A stretch of 64,000 bases of DNA from Yinghuangia seranimata (GTDB lineage: Bacteria; Actinomycetota; Actinomycetes; Streptomycetales; Streptomycetaceae). This document shows, one piece after another, positions 55,844 to 64,000 of this stretch. The stretch's first letter is position 1; the number at the start of each line of letters is the position of its first letter. Made by a program: the position numbers and the translations under genes. The notes below the pieces were generated by a model. That model was not told the DNA's origin and made no database searches. It saw only the letters and a list, made by a program, of their open reading frames with translations. Where the stretch lies: assembly GCF_029953285.1 (NCBI RefSeq), contig NZ_JASAOI010000042.1, positions 108,833 to 172,832 of the forward strand, written 5' to 3'.

Positions 55844-57016
55844 ATGCTCAACCACCGCATCGACGGCCCGGCCGACGCGCCCGTCCTCCTGCTCGGACCG
55901 TCGCTCGGCACGTCGCTCCGCGTCTGGGACCGTCAGATCCCCGCGCTGTCCCGCGCGTACCGGGTCGTCCGCTGGGACCTGCCCGGGCACGGCGGCGACG
56001 ACCGACAACACCAGCCGTCCACGGTCGCCGAGTTGTCCGCTCTGGTGCTCGAACTCGCCGACGCCCTCGGCGTCGCGAGCTTCGCCTACGCCGGGATCTC
56101 GCTCGGCGGCGCGGTCGGTGCGTGGCTCGGCGCGTACCACCCGGAGCGCGTCACGTCGCTCGCGCTGGTCTGCACGTCCGCGCACTTCGGCGGTCCGACA
56201 CCCTGGCAGGAGCGGGCCGCGCTCGTCCGCGAGCAGGGCACCGGGCCGGTCGCCGCGACCGCCGCCGGCCGTTGGTTCACGCCTGGCGCCCGGGACTCGG
56301 CCGCCGCCGACGCGCTCGTCGAGGACTTCCGCGCCGCGGACGCCGAGGCCTACGCCGCACTCTGCGACGCCATCGCCGCCTACGACGTCCGCGCCGAACT
56401 CCCCCGCATCACCGCCCCGACCCTGGTCGTCGCCGGACGCGACGACCCGGCCACGCCCCCCGCCCACGCCCGCGAGCTCGCGGACGCGATCCCCGGCGCG
56501 GATCTCCTCGAGGTGTCGGGAGCCGCGCACCTGGCCAACGTCGAGCGCCCGGAGCCCGTCACCGCCGCCCTCGCCCGGCACTTCGGCGCGTCGGCCCCCG
56601 ACGCGGACCGCCACGGCGCCGGCATGACGGTGCGTCGGGCCGTCCTCGGCGACGCCCACGTCGACCGCGCGATCGCCCGCACAACCGCCTTCACCGCCGA
56701 CTTCCAGGACTTCATCACCCGCTACGCGTGGGGCGAGATCTGGACCCGCCCCGGCCTGGACCGGCGTACGCGCAGCTGCGTCACGCTGACCGCCCTGGTC
56801 GCGGGCGGTCACCTCGAAGAGCTGGCGATGCACGTACGCGCCGCACTGCGCAACGGCCTGACGCCTGACGAGATCGGCGAGGTGCTGCTGCAGTCCGGCG
56901 TCTACTGCGGAGTCCCCGCCGCGAACGCCGCCTTCGCCGTAGCCGCGCCGATCATCGCCGAGCACCTCGAATGCACCACCTCCGTCGCAGACTCCCAGGA
57001 AGAGACCCGCCGATGA
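55844..57016 (+). CDS. pcaL: Fused 3-oxoadipate enol-lactonase / 4-carboxymuconolactone decarboxylase
   Basis: 390 residues from ATG 55844. Residues 1-255 are an alpha/beta hydrolase (PcaD): oxyanion region LLGPSLGTSLRVWD, nucleophile elbow YAGISLGGAVGAWLG, acid VVAGRDDPATPP and His in SGAAHLANVERP. Residues about 265-375 are the CMD domain (PcaC): FQDFITRYAWGEIWTRPGLD, CVTLTALVAGGHLEELAMH, EIGEVLLQSGVYCGVPAAN. The fusion, called PcaL, is known in actinomycetes. It performs decarboxylation and lactone hydrolysis to 3-oxoadipate. The pobA ATG overlaps its stop. Confidence 0.95.
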   Translation: MLNHRIDGPADAPVLLLGPSLGTSLRVWDRQIPALSRAYRVVRWDLPGHGGDDRQHQPSTVAELSALVLELADALGVASFAYAGISLGGAVGAWLGAYHPERVTSLALVCTSAHFGGPTPWQERAALVREQGTGPVAATAAGRWFTPGARDSAAADALVEDFRAADAEAYAALCDAIAAYDVRAELPRITAPTLVVAGRDDPATPPAHARELADAIPGADLLEVSGAAHLANVERPEPVTAALARHFGASAPDADRHGAGMTVRRAVLGDAHVDRAIARTTAFTADFQDFITRYAWGEIWTRPGLDRRTRSCVTLTALVAGGHLEELAMHVRAALRNGLTPDEIGEVLLQSGVYCGVPAANAAFAVAAPIIAEHLECTTSVADSQEETRR

Positions 57017-58200
57017 CCGCCCCCTCGCACACCACCGTCGGCATCGTCGGTGCCGGCCCCGCCGGCCTGCTGCTCGCGCGCCTGCTGCACAACGCCGGCG
57101 TCAACTGCGTCGTGCTGGAGAGCCGCGACCGCGCCTACGTCGAACAGCGGCAGCGGGCCGGGATCCTGGAGCAGTCCACCGTCGACGTGCTGCGCGCGTC
57201 GGGCGCGGGTGAGCGCCTGGACCGCGAGGGCATCCCGCACGAGGGCATCGAACTGCGGTTCGACCGCCGCTCGTTCCGGGTCGACTTCCCCGCGCTGACC
57301 GGCGGCCGCCGGGTGTGGGTGTACGCGCAGACCGAGGTCGTCAAGGACCTGATCGCGCTTCAGCTCGCCGACGGCGCACCGCTGTTCTTCGACACCGAGG
57401 TGCTGGCGGTCGAGGGCCCGGACACCGACTCCCCGGTCATCCGCTACCGCCGCGACGGCGTCGAGCGGACCCTGACCTGCGGCTACGTGGTGGGCTGCGA
57501 CGGCTTCCACGGCGTGACCCGCCGGGCGATCCCCGAGGGCGTACTGCGCACGTACGAGCGCACCTACCCGTACTCGTGGCTGGGCATCCTGGCCGACGTC
57601 GCGCCGTCGTGCGACGAACTCATCTACGCCCACTCGCCGCGCGGCTTCGCCCTGCACAGCATGCGCTCCGAGACGGTCAGCCGCCTCTACCTCCAGGTGC
57701 CGAACGGCGAGGACCCGCAGGACTGGTCGGACGAGCGCATATGGGACGAGCTGGACGCCCGGTTCGCGGTCGACGGCGACTGGCGGCTCGCGCGCGGCCC
57801 GATCACCTCGAAGGCGGTCCTGCCGATGCGCAGCCACGTCACCGAGCCGATGCGCTTCGGCCGGGTGTTCCTGGCCGGCGACGCCGCGCACATCGTCCCG
57901 CCGACCGGCGCGAAGGGCCTCAACCTCGCGGCCGCCGACGTCGTCGTGCTGGCCCGGGCGTTCACCCACCTCAAGGAGAGCGGCAAGACCGACCTGCTGG
58001 AGGCCTATTCGGACACGTGCCTCAAGCGCGTGTGGCGGGCCGAGCACTTCTCGTACTTCATGACGACGACGCTGCACACCGACCCGGAGCAGTCGCCCTT
58101 CACCACCCGTCTCCAGCTCTCGCAGCTGGACCGCATCGCGACGTCGCCGCACGCCGCCGCGGAAGTCGCGGAGAACTACGCCGGTCTGACGATCGGTTAG
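57013..58200 (+). CDS. pobA: 4-hydroxybenzoate 3-monooxygenase
   Basis: 395 residues from ATG 57013. FAD motifs GIVGAGPAGLLLARLLHNAG, VVGCDGFHGVTRRAIPE and FLAGDAAHIVPPTGAKGLN; substrate-site tract VEQRQRAGILEQSTVDVLR matches PobA. It hydroxylates 4-hydroxybenzoate to protocatechuate with NAD(P)H and O2 and so feeds the pca genes upstream. The ATGA overlap with pcaL shows co-translation. The gene order regulator < > pcaI-J-F-H-G-B-L-pobA contains every enzyme from 4-hydroxybenzoate to succinyl-CoA and acetyl-CoA; no aromatic acid transporter (pcaK) is present. Confidence 0.96.
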   Translation: MTAPSHTTVGIVGAGPAGLLLARLLHNAGVNCVVLESRDRAYVEQRQRAGILEQSTVDVLRASGAGERLDREGIPHEGIELRFDRRSFRVDFPALTGGRRVWVYAQTEVVKDLIALQLADGAPLFFDTEVLAVEGPDTDSPVIRYRRDGVERTLTCGYVVGCDGFHGVTRRAIPEGVLRTYERTYPYSWLGILADVAPSCDELIYAHSPRGFALHSMRSETVSRLYLQVPNGEDPQDWSDERIWDELDARFAVDGDWRLARGPITSKAVLPMRSHVTEPMRFGRVFLAGDAAHIVPPTGAKGLNLAAADVVVLARAFTHLKESGKTDLLEAYSDTCLKRVWRAEHFSYFMTTTLHTDPEQSPFTTRLQLSQLDRIATSPHAAAEVAENYAGLTIG

Positions 58201-58337
58201 GCGGGGCCGCCCGGCAGGGGGCCGAAAGGACGAACGCTAGTCGGATTGTCGGCGGATACCACCGGTCGCCGCCGTCCGCACCGCCGCAAAAGGCGCGTGA
58301 CATCCTGACAGTTCCCCTGCTGGACGGAGTCCCCACG

Positions 58338-59183
58338 ATGCCGCCTGCCCCGGCGAAGACCGTCAAGACCGAGGCCTACCTGCGCTGGGAACGGGCGACC
58401 ACGCCCGCGCTGACCGCGCTCGCGCTCATCTCGCTCACCACGTTCGTGCTCGGCGAGGCGATGCGGGCGCGGGGCAGCGCGATACTGCTGGTCGAGTACG
58501 CCGTCTGGGCGGTCTTCGCCGTGGATTTCCTGGTCCGGCTCCGCCTCAGCGGCAACCGGTGGACGTTCATTCGGACGCATCCGCTGGACCTGGCCGCCGT
58601 CGCCCTGCCCGCCATGCGCCTCATGCGGCTCATCTCGGTGATCGGCAGAGTGGGCGTCGTCGCCCGGCGCGGCCGGGCCGAGCGGCTCCTGGTCAGCACA
58701 CTCGCGATCGTGCTGACCATCCTCGTGGCGGGCGCGGCGGCCGTGGTGGCGCCCGAGCGGAACGACCCGAGGGCCAACATCACCGACTTCCCTGACGCGT
58801 TGTGGTGGGCGATCAGCACGGTGACGACGGTCGGCTACGGCGACCTCCACCCGGTCACGCCGGAGGGGCGGCTGGTGGGCGCGATCCTGATGGTGGTCGG
58901 GATCGGGATGATGGGTGTGGTGACGGCGACCATCGCGACGCGGATCATCCTGCCGGAGCAACAGGCCGAGGAGCGCGCCGAGATGGCCGACCTCGACGCC
59001 CGACTGGAAGCCCGACTGGACGCGATCGACCGGCGGTTGGACGCGATCCTCGACCGCCTCGACGACACGGCCCCGGACCGCAAGCGTCCCGCGCGCGCCC
59101 TCGGCGCCGAGGGCGAATCGTCTCATGACAACACTCACGGCATGAACGAAGCAAACCTTCACGAGGCGCGCAACTCAGCCTGA
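58338..59183 (+). CDS. Voltage-sensor-like potassium channel
   Basis: 281 residues from ATG 58338. Four helices with an S4-like segment, [20 protein letters not shown] (Arg/Lys spaced), then the S5-pore-S6 unit with selectivity filter TVTTVGYGD and [20 protein letters not shown]. The C-terminus is an acidic/basic coiled coil ([18 protein letters not shown]) likely to tetramerise the channel. Single-domain Kv-type channels of about 250-280 residues occur in Streptomyces. It is 137 bp after pobA with no obvious terminator, but its function is unrelated. No RCK or cyclic-nucleotide domain is attached. Confidence 0.92.
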   Translation: MPPAPAKTVKTEAYLRWERATTPALTALALISLTTFVLGEAMRARGSAILLVEYAVWAVFAVDFLVRLRLSGNRWTFIRTHPLDLAAVALPAMRLMRLISVIGRVGVVARRGRAERLLVSTLAIVLTILVAGAAAVVAPERNDPRANITDFPDALWWAISTVTTVGYGDLHPVTPEGRLVGAILMVVGIGMMGVVTATIATRIILPEQQAEERAEMADLDARLEARLDAIDRRLDAILDRLDDTAPDRKRPARALGAEGESSHDNTHGMNEANLHEARNSA

Positions 59184-59204
59184 TACACGGCGATTTAGCC
59201 GAGC

Positions 59205-59280
59205 CACAACCCAAGTTGCCAATGTGGCGCAAGGATCTGGCGCGCCCATCGCGCGCCCTGGCGCACCATCGCGCGCCGCT
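59205..59280. repeat. Short direct repeats upstream of the encapsulin gene
   Basis: In the 238-bp gap before the encapsulin gene, CATCGCGCGCC occurs twice (about 59249 and 59268) and TGGCGC occurs three times in the same phase, with a GCGCGC-rich context. It may be a regulator-binding array or simple sequence drift. The rest of the gap shows nothing I can name. Confidence 0.35.
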
Positions 59281-59421
59281 CCCGCCGTTCTCCGCCGTCC
59301 GATTGTCTGCATGACGGGCCGCCGCCGACTGGTCGGGTCGGCGTGCGCCCTCGATCCCACCCCCTCGCAGCCCCATCCCCCAGCGGCGCACGCGCGCCGC
59401 ACCCACCGAAGGGCGGGCACG

Positions 59422-60831
59422 ATGACGATCGAAGCGACGCCGACCGAGGCCAACGGACGGGCGCAACTCAGCCTGAGCACCGCGGCGGCGCGCAACCTCG
59501 CGACCACCACCAAGTCCGAACCCCAGATGCAGGGCATCAGTTCACGGTGGCTGATCCGCATGCTGCCGTGGGTACAGGTGTCCGGCGGCACCTACCGCGT
59601 CAACCGCAGGCTCACCTACGCGGCCGGCCGCGGCCGGGTGAGCTTCGTCAAGACCGGCGCCGAGGTGCGCGTCGTGCCGCCGTCGCTCACCGAAGTCCCG
59701 GCGCTGCGTGGCTTCGACGACATCGGTGTGCTCGACGCCCTCGCCGGCCGCTTCGTCCAACGCGAGTTCACGCCGGGCGACGTGATCGTCGAGGCGGGGC
59801 AGCCGATCGACGAGGTCTTCCTCATCGCGTACGGCAAGGTGAACACGATGGGCACCGGCAAGTACGGCGAGGACGCGGTGCTCGGCGTCCTGGCCGACGG
59901 AGACCACCTGGGCGACGAGGCTCTCCTGGAGGCGGACGCGACCTGGCCGCACACGGTCAAGGCCGCCACGTCCGGCACGCTGCTCGCCCTGCCCTGGCCG
60001 GCGTTCCAGGACCTGGTCAGCCACTCGGACGCGCTGCGCGACCAGGTGCTCCAGTACCTCGCCACGGCGGACCGCCCGGTCAACAGGAAGGGCGAGGCGG
60101 AGATCGACCTGGCCGCCGGCCACGAGGGCGAGACGGATCTGCCGGGCACCTTCGTAGACTACGAACTCGCGCCGCGCGAGTACCAGTTGAGCGTCGCCCA
60201 GACCGTTCTGCGGGTGCACAGCCGGGTCGCCGACCTGTTCAACGAGCCGATGGACCAGATCGAGCAGCAACTCCGACTCACGATCCACGCGCTGCGCGAG
60301 CGGCAGGAGTTCGAGCTCGTCAACAACCGCGAGTTCGGACTGCTGCACAACGTCGACCCCGGGCAGCGCATCCACACCCACCACGGCCCGCCGACCCCGG
60401 ACGACCTCGACGAGCTGCTCAGCATGCGACGCGGCACCCGCCTGCTGCTCGCCCACCCGAAGGCCGTCGCCGCGTTCGGGCGCGAGTGCAACAGCCGCGG
60501 CCTGTACCCGGACAGCGCCGAGGTCGACGGCCACAAGGTGCCCGCGTGGCGCGGCGTGCCGATCTTCCCGTGCGGCAAGATCCCGGTCACCGACGGCCAC
60601 ACCTCCTCGATCCTCGCGATGCGGCTCGGCGAGGACGACCAGGGCGTGATCGGGCTGCACCAGACCGGCATCCCCGACGAGTACGAGCCGAGCCTGAACG
60701 TCAGGTTCATGGGCGTCAACGACAAGGCCGTGATCTCGTACCTGGTCAGCGCCTACTTCTCGGCCGCCGTGATGGTGCCGGACGCGCTGGGCGTGCTGGA
60801 CAACGTCGAGGTGTCCCGCCCACGCGCCTAG
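59422..60831 (+). CDS. Family 2B encapsulin nanocompartment shell protein
   Basis: 469 residues from ATG 59422. It has the HK97-like shell fold of family 2 encapsulins (N-arm with [21 protein letters not shown]-loop and P-domain with [40 protein letters not shown]-domain with [19 protein letters not shown]). A cyclic-nucleotide-binding-like domain is inserted at about residues 110-215 ([40 protein letters not shown]); the conserved PBC arginine is not visible, so ligand binding is uncertain. Family 2B shells enclose terpene cyclases, and a terpene cyclase gene follows after 60 bp. Confidence 0.93.
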   Translation: MTIEATPTEANGRAQLSLSTAAARNLATTTKSEPQMQGISSRWLIRMLPWVQVSGGTYRVNRRLTYAAGRGRVSFVKTGAEVRVVPPSLTEVPALRGFDDIGVLDALAGRFVQREFTPGDVIVEAGQPIDEVFLIAYGKVNTMGTGKYGEDAVLGVLADGDHLGDEALLEADATWPHTVKAATSGTLLALPWPAFQDLVSHSDALRDQVLQYLATADRPVNRKGEAEIDLAAGHEGETDLPGTFVDYELAPREYQLSVAQTVLRVHSRVADLFNEPMDQIEQQLRLTIHALRERQEFELVNNREFGLLHNVDPGQRIHTHHGPPTPDDLDELLSMRRGTRLLLAHPKAVAAFGRECNSRGLYPDSAEVDGHKVPAWRGVPIFPCGKIPVTDGHTSSILAMRLGEDDQGVIGLHQTGIPDEYEPSLNVRFMGVNDKAVISYLVSAYFSAAVMVPDALGVLDNVEVSRPRA

Positions 60832-60891
60832 CGCGACGCGCTCACCCCCATCGCCCCCCCCTGACACCGCCACCACGACGGAGGAGTCCCG

Positions 60892-62121
60892 GTGTCCGTA
60901 CTCTCCCGTGTGTCCGCGCCCCGGGCGGGACACGAACTCGCAGACTACGTAGCGGCCTTGCTCGCCGCACCGCCCTCGGGACCGACGTCGGCGCCCGGCG
61001 GCACCCGGCCGGGCCGAACAAGGCTGCCGGGCCCCACCGGCCTCGGCACCGCAGCGGCGAGGATCCGCCCGGACCGAGAGCCCTCGACCGCGACACTCAC
61101 CCCGCCCGCACCCACACCCACACCCACACCCACAGCCGGCCACACCACAAACGGCCGCCGCGACCGACAAGGCGCCCCAGCCCTTTACTGCCCACCCGCG
61201 CTACGCGACGACCCGGTACTCGCCGAAGCCGTCAACGAGCGCCTGATCGCCTGGGCCGACGAGGTCGGTATCTACCCCGGCCGCCTGGAAAGCGTCCGGG
61301 CCGCGAACTTCGGTCGGCTCGTCATGCTCACCCACCCCGAATCCGACGACCCGGACCGCCTGTTGGCCGCCGCCAAGTGCGCACTCGCCGAATGGGCCAG
61401 CGACGACCACTACTGCGACGACGAAAGCGCAGGCGCCGACCCGGCCCTGCTCGGCGCACGCCTAGGCGTAGCGACCGCAGTAGTCGACCCGGCGCAACTC
61501 CCCCGTGAATACACCCCGCAGTTCGAACAGGCGGTAGGCGCCGACCCGGTCCTCAAAGCGCTGCGCTCGGCCCTCGACCACCTGGGACGCTACGCCGACC
61601 CGACCCAGGTCAACCGCCTCCGCCACGAGATCTCCCAGCTCTTCGGCGGGTACCTCGCCGAGGGCTCGTGGCGGACCAGCGGCCACCGCCCGCCCGTGTG
61701 GGAGTACCTGGCGGCCCGGCAGATCAACAGCTTCCTGCCGTGCATGACGCTCGTCGACGTCGTCGGAGGGTACGAACTCCCGCCCGCCGAATACGCCGAC
61801 CCAGCTGTGCGACGCGCCGTCAAACTCGCCGCCACCGCCGCCACCCTCGTCAACGACCTGTACTCGATGGCCCGCGAGGACGCCGGTCCGTCCGTCGGCT
61901 ACAACCTGCCCGCGCTGATCGCCGCCGAGGAGAACTGCTCCCTGCAGGCCGCGGTCGAGAAGGCCGCCCGCATCCACGACGAACTCGTCCACACCTTCGA
62001 GGCCGAGGCCGCCGCACTCGCGCTGACGGGCTCCCCCGCACTGCGCCGCTACCTGGCCGGCATCTGGGCATGGCTCGGCGGCAACCGCGAATGGCACAGA
62101 AGCACCGAACGCTACCAGTAA
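60892..62121 (+). CDS. 2-methylisoborneol-synthase-like terpene cyclase, encapsulin cargo
   Basis: 409 residues from GTG 60892 (GGAGGAG before). The first about 100 residues are disordered, with GPTGLGTAAARI and a (CCCACA)4-coded PTPTPTPT run, the kind of N-terminal extension used for loading into family 2B encapsulins. The class I cyclase domain has the Asp-rich motif SDDHYCDDES, NDLYSMARE (NSE-type Mg site) and the final WLGGNREWHRSTERY (RY pair). WEYLAARQINSFLPC and DVVGGYELPP are shared with 2-methylisoborneol synthases. Substrate should be 2-methyl-GPP. The GPP methyltransferase gene usually beside such cyclases is not in the window; the product may be 2-methylisoborneol or 2-methylenebornane. 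Confidence 0.9.
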   Translation: MSVLSRVSAPRAGHELADYVAALLAAPPSGPTSAPGGTRPGRTRLPGPTGLGTAAARIRPDREPSTATLTPPAPTPTPTPTAGHTTNGRRDRQGAPALYCPPALRDDPVLAEAVNERLIAWADEVGIYPGRLESVRAANFGRLVMLTHPESDDPDRLLAAAKCALAEWASDDHYCDDESAGADPALLGARLGVATAVVDPAQLPREYTPQFEQAVGADPVLKALRSALDHLGRYADPTQVNRLRHEISQLFGGYLAEGSWRTSGHRPPVWEYLAARQINSFLPCMTLVDVVGGYELPPAEYADPAVRRAVKLAATAATLVNDLYSMAREDAGPSVGYNLPALIAAEENCSLQAAVEKAARIHDELVHTFEAEAAALALTGSPALRRYLAGIWAWLGGNREWHRSTERYQ

Positions 62122-62267
62122 GGAGCTTCACCAATCCGCACCGAAACCGTACCAACGCCCCCAACGCGCGCCGATCCGAAGGAACCGCCCCGCGTGTCGA
62201 TCTCGGAGTACCCGGGAGGGCAGCTTCCACTACCTGCTGATCGCCGCAGACCGCGTCTGAAAGGGCG

Positions 62268-62876
62268 TCAGCGGGTGGCGGTGTGCCGGGCGAACACCAC
62301 CACATTCGCCGTGTAGCCCGAACCGCGGTGGAACGAACCGCCGCACGTGATCAGACGCAGCTCGGCCCGGTCGCGGTCGCCGTACACCCGCTCCGCCGGG
62401 AAGTCGTCCCGGTCGAGCACCTCGACCTTGTAGACCCGGAACTCGGCGGTACGCCCGTCGGCGCGGTCGATCCGGATCGTCTGGCCCCGGGTGATCGACC
62501 CGAGGCCGTAGAACACCGAGGGGCCGCGCTCGTCGTCGACATGCCCCACCACGACCGCGGTGCCGACCTGGCCGGGCGTGACCGCCTCGCGGTCCCACCC
62601 GGCCAGGTTCGTCTTTCCGGCGGGCGGGACCTCCAACTCCCCCGAGTCCGACACGCCGAGGGACATCAGCGGAGCGTTCACGCCGAGCGAGGGGATCTCC
62701 ACCCGGGTGGGCACCGCACGCGCCAGCGGCGCGGGCTTGGGCCAGCCGTCCGCTATGTCGATCTCGGAGCCCGCGGCCGGCTGCGGCGGAAGTTGACCGC
62801 TGTGCACACCGGTCCAGAGCAACGCCGCACCGGCCGCGAACACCGCCGTCTTCCAGCCGAGGCCGAAGATGCCCAC
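62268..62876 (-). CDS. Class F sortase
   Basis: 202 residues from ATG 62876. One N-terminal membrane segment (TAVFAAGAALLWTGVHSG) anchors the enzyme; the sortase barrel has catalytic His in AVVVGHVDDERG, Cys in LRLITCGGSF (TLxTC-like) and the Arg region near the C-terminus in SGYTANVVVFARH. Class F (actinomycete) sortases are poorly understood; they may attach proteins to peptidoglycan. The upstream gene, separated by 8 bp, codes for a likely cell-surface substrate and should be in one operon with it. Confidence 0.92.
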   Translation of the reverse strand: MGIFGLGWKTAVFAAGAALLWTGVHSGQLPPQPAAGSEIDIADGWPKPAPLARAVPTRVEIPSLGVNAPLMSLGVSDSGELEVPPAGKTNLAGWDREAVTPGQVGTAVVVGHVDDERGPSVFYGLGSITRGQTIRIDRADGRTAEFRVYKVEVLDRDDFPAERVYGDRDRAELRLITCGGSFHRGSGYTANVVVFARHTATR

Positions 62877-62884
62877 GCTCGCGG

Positions 62885-63400
62885 TCAGGCCCGCCCGGAG
62901 GCGCCGCGCCGTCGCAGGCTGAACAGACCCGCGCCGACAGCGGCCGCAGTAAGGGCGCCGCCGACGGCGATCTGCGTGCTGTTCATCCCGGCGACCGAAC
63001 CGCCCAGCCCGGTGTGCGGCGCCGACGTCACGGGCTTACCGGACACCACCACGGTCGTCGTCGCCGTCACCGGCTTGCTGGCCGGCGGACCGGACGAGCA
63101 GTTCGCGGTGATGGTGTACGACCCGGCGGTCGTCGTCGACGCCACGACAAGCGTGCCGGCGAACGTGTTGCCGGTCGCCACGCCGAAGGTCACCTCGCCC
63201 GCGGGGGACGTGCCGTCGGCGACAACGTGCACTCCGTCCGGGCAGGTCAGCGCGAGCTTGACCACCTCGCCGGCGACAACGCTGCCGGGCGTCGCCTGCA
63301 CAATCGGAACACTCGGCCCGGCCGCGAACGCAGTCGGCGCGGAAAGGACAACCAGGGCACCCGCGGCGACAAGGCCACCGGCGATGCGGGCTGCGGACAC
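62885..63400 (-). CDS. Secreted surface protein with C-terminal sorting-like signal, putative sortase substrate
   Basis: 171 residues from GTG 63400. Signal peptide MSAARIAGGLVAAGALVVLS then APTAFAAGPS; an Ig-like beta-rich middle (VVKLALTCPDGVHVVADG, STTTAGSYTITANCSSG, two Cys that may form a disulfide); a C-terminal SAPHTGLGG, a hydrophobic stretch (IAVGGALTAAAVGAGLF) and SLRRRGASGRA. This signal-stretch-positive tail order is that of LPxTG-type sorting signals, with PHTG in place of LPxTG. The adjacent class F sortase supports covalent surface display. Family unknown. Confidence 0.8.
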   Translation of the reverse strand: MSAARIAGGLVAAGALVVLSAPTAFAAGPSVPIVQATPGSVVAGEVVKLALTCPDGVHVVADGTSPAGEVTFGVATGNTFAGTLVVASTTTAGSYTITANCSSGPPASKPVTATTTVVVSGKPVTSAPHTGLGGSVAGMNSTQIAVGGALTAAAVGAGLFSLRRRGASGRA

Positions 63401-63683
63401 GATGGACCTCCGTCAAGCGGCAGGAGCCGGGGACAACACCCCTGCGGAGCACGGACCACCCGTCGCTCCATACACCAGACAAACCCCGCCCCCACGCACC
63501 CGCGCGCCGAACACCCGGGCGCCGCATCACCCGACGAGCCCAGTCGCGCGTACGCGTCACCCCGTCGCCGCAGGTGACAGCGATGCGAACGCCCTTACGA
63601 GCAACACGCAGCGCAAAAGAAACTCCACCCGTACAGCCCCACCCGACCGGGTGGCGGCGGGTCTAAAGGGAGAGTGGAGCGCG
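63401..63683. other. Gene-free stretch, no feature recognised
   Basis: Between the surface-protein start and repeat copy C I see no convincing reading frame. It should hold the promoter of the sortase operon (transcribed leftwards), but no -10/-35 pair or palindrome is clear. Confidence 0.6.
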
Positions 63684-64000
63684 GTGACGCAAGTGTGACG
63701 CGGAGACCCCCCAATGAGGGAGTTCTGGTGATTCGCATACGTGACGACACAGTGAGGTGGGGGTCCGAGGTCGCGCGCCCCACGCTGGAACGAACCCCGG
63801 CGGCGCAAGAAAACCCCGCAAGAAAACCCGCACCGCACCCACAGAACGACCGCAGCCCGGCAGCGCAACGAACCCCAGCAACAAAACCCGCCCGGAACCC
63901 CAAGCGAAACCGCAGCCCGGCAGGGAAACCAAAACAAGCGCGTCCACACCCCGCGCCCCTCCCGCCAGGTGCGAGGTGGTTCAGCGCGGACGGCCCGCGG
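63684..64000 (+). repeat. Dispersed intergenic repeat, copy C (cut by window end)
   Basis: Same orientation as copy A, beginning GTGACGCAAGTGTGACGCGG. The core CAATGAGGGAGTTCTGG, TGATTCGCATACGTGACG, ACACAGTGAGGTGGGGGTCC is identical to copy A. It carries one more CCGCAGCCCGGCAG-type sub-unit than A (an insertion of about 60 bp around 63805-63865) and then runs on identically to A until the window ends inside the first hairpin arm, GCGGACGGCCCGCGG. Confidence 0.9.

Noticed and set aside
53951..56965. A 1004-codon open frame on the minus strand opposite pcaB/pcaL
   Set aside because: Low-complexity translation, no start context, and the plus strand holds well-known pca enzymes.

Overview
The window is 64 kb of very GC-rich (roughly 70-75 %) actinomycete chromosome. 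GTG and TTG starts, GTGA/ATGA stop-start overlaps, in-frame TTA codons confined to a few accessory genes, a SenS/SenR-HbpS-like sensor set, SpoIIE-type phosphatases, a class F sortase, an F420-type oxidoreductase and a 2-methylisoborneol-synthase/encapsulin pair all point to Streptomyces or a close relative (Streptomycetales). I cannot name the genus. I saw no rRNA, tRNA, CRISPR array or phage structural genes.

Layout. 1-9.1 kb: catabolic and regulatory housekeeping genes (acetyltransferase cut by the window edge, NlpC/P60 hydrolase, isochorismatase-like hydrolase + GlxA regulator, GMC oxidoreductase, amidohydrolase, LtrA, SpoIIE phosphatase). 9.1-17.5 kb: an accessory, defence-like block bounded by transposase remnants. 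It holds a small membrane protein with a glycine zipper and two copies of a GSVAAGG-type motif, translationally coupled to an NB-ARC/TPR (STAND) ATPase carrying the same motif at its N-terminus, and, convergently, a 1623-residue sacsin-like ATPase with a DUF3883-type nuclease-like C-terminus. Both large genes contain TTA codons. This block is the best candidate for a previously undescribed system: an amyloid-signalling NLR with a pore-forming effector.

17.5-26.1 kb: acetyltransferase, PAS/GAF/SpoIIE phosphatase, response regulator and histidine kinase divergent from an HbpS-like secreted protein, AhpD-like protein with a 21-bp operator, deazaflavin oxidoreductase, YfcC transporter. 26.1-31.6 kb: ferric-siderophore uptake (ATPase, two FecCD permeases, binding protein, siderophore-interacting reductase) around an iron box. 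31.6-40.5 kb: membrane coiled-coil protein, methyltransferase, then cysD-cysN-marR plus two short-chain dehydrogenases on one strand, divergent from a sulfotransferase and a DUF1214 gene; the set suggests sulfonation of a small molecule rather than assimilatory sulfate reduction.

41-47.6 kb: DedA, PRC-barrel protein, then an amino-sugar-like locus (ROK repressor, operator, APC permease, ROK kinase, SIS isomerase). 47.6-58.2 kb: a complete 4-hydroxybenzoate/protocatechuate pathway (tandem-IclR regulator; pcaI, J, F, H, G, B, L and pobA), mostly with overlapping genes. 58.3-63.4 kb: potassium channel, family 2B encapsulin shell + terpene cyclase cargo, class F sortase + likely surface substrate.

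A dispersed intergenic repeat of about 390-415 bp occurs three times (20.06-20.45, 40.55-40.96 and 63.68 kb to the window end). The two complete copies contain a 23-25 bp hairpin whose arms differ between copies but stay complementary within each copy.
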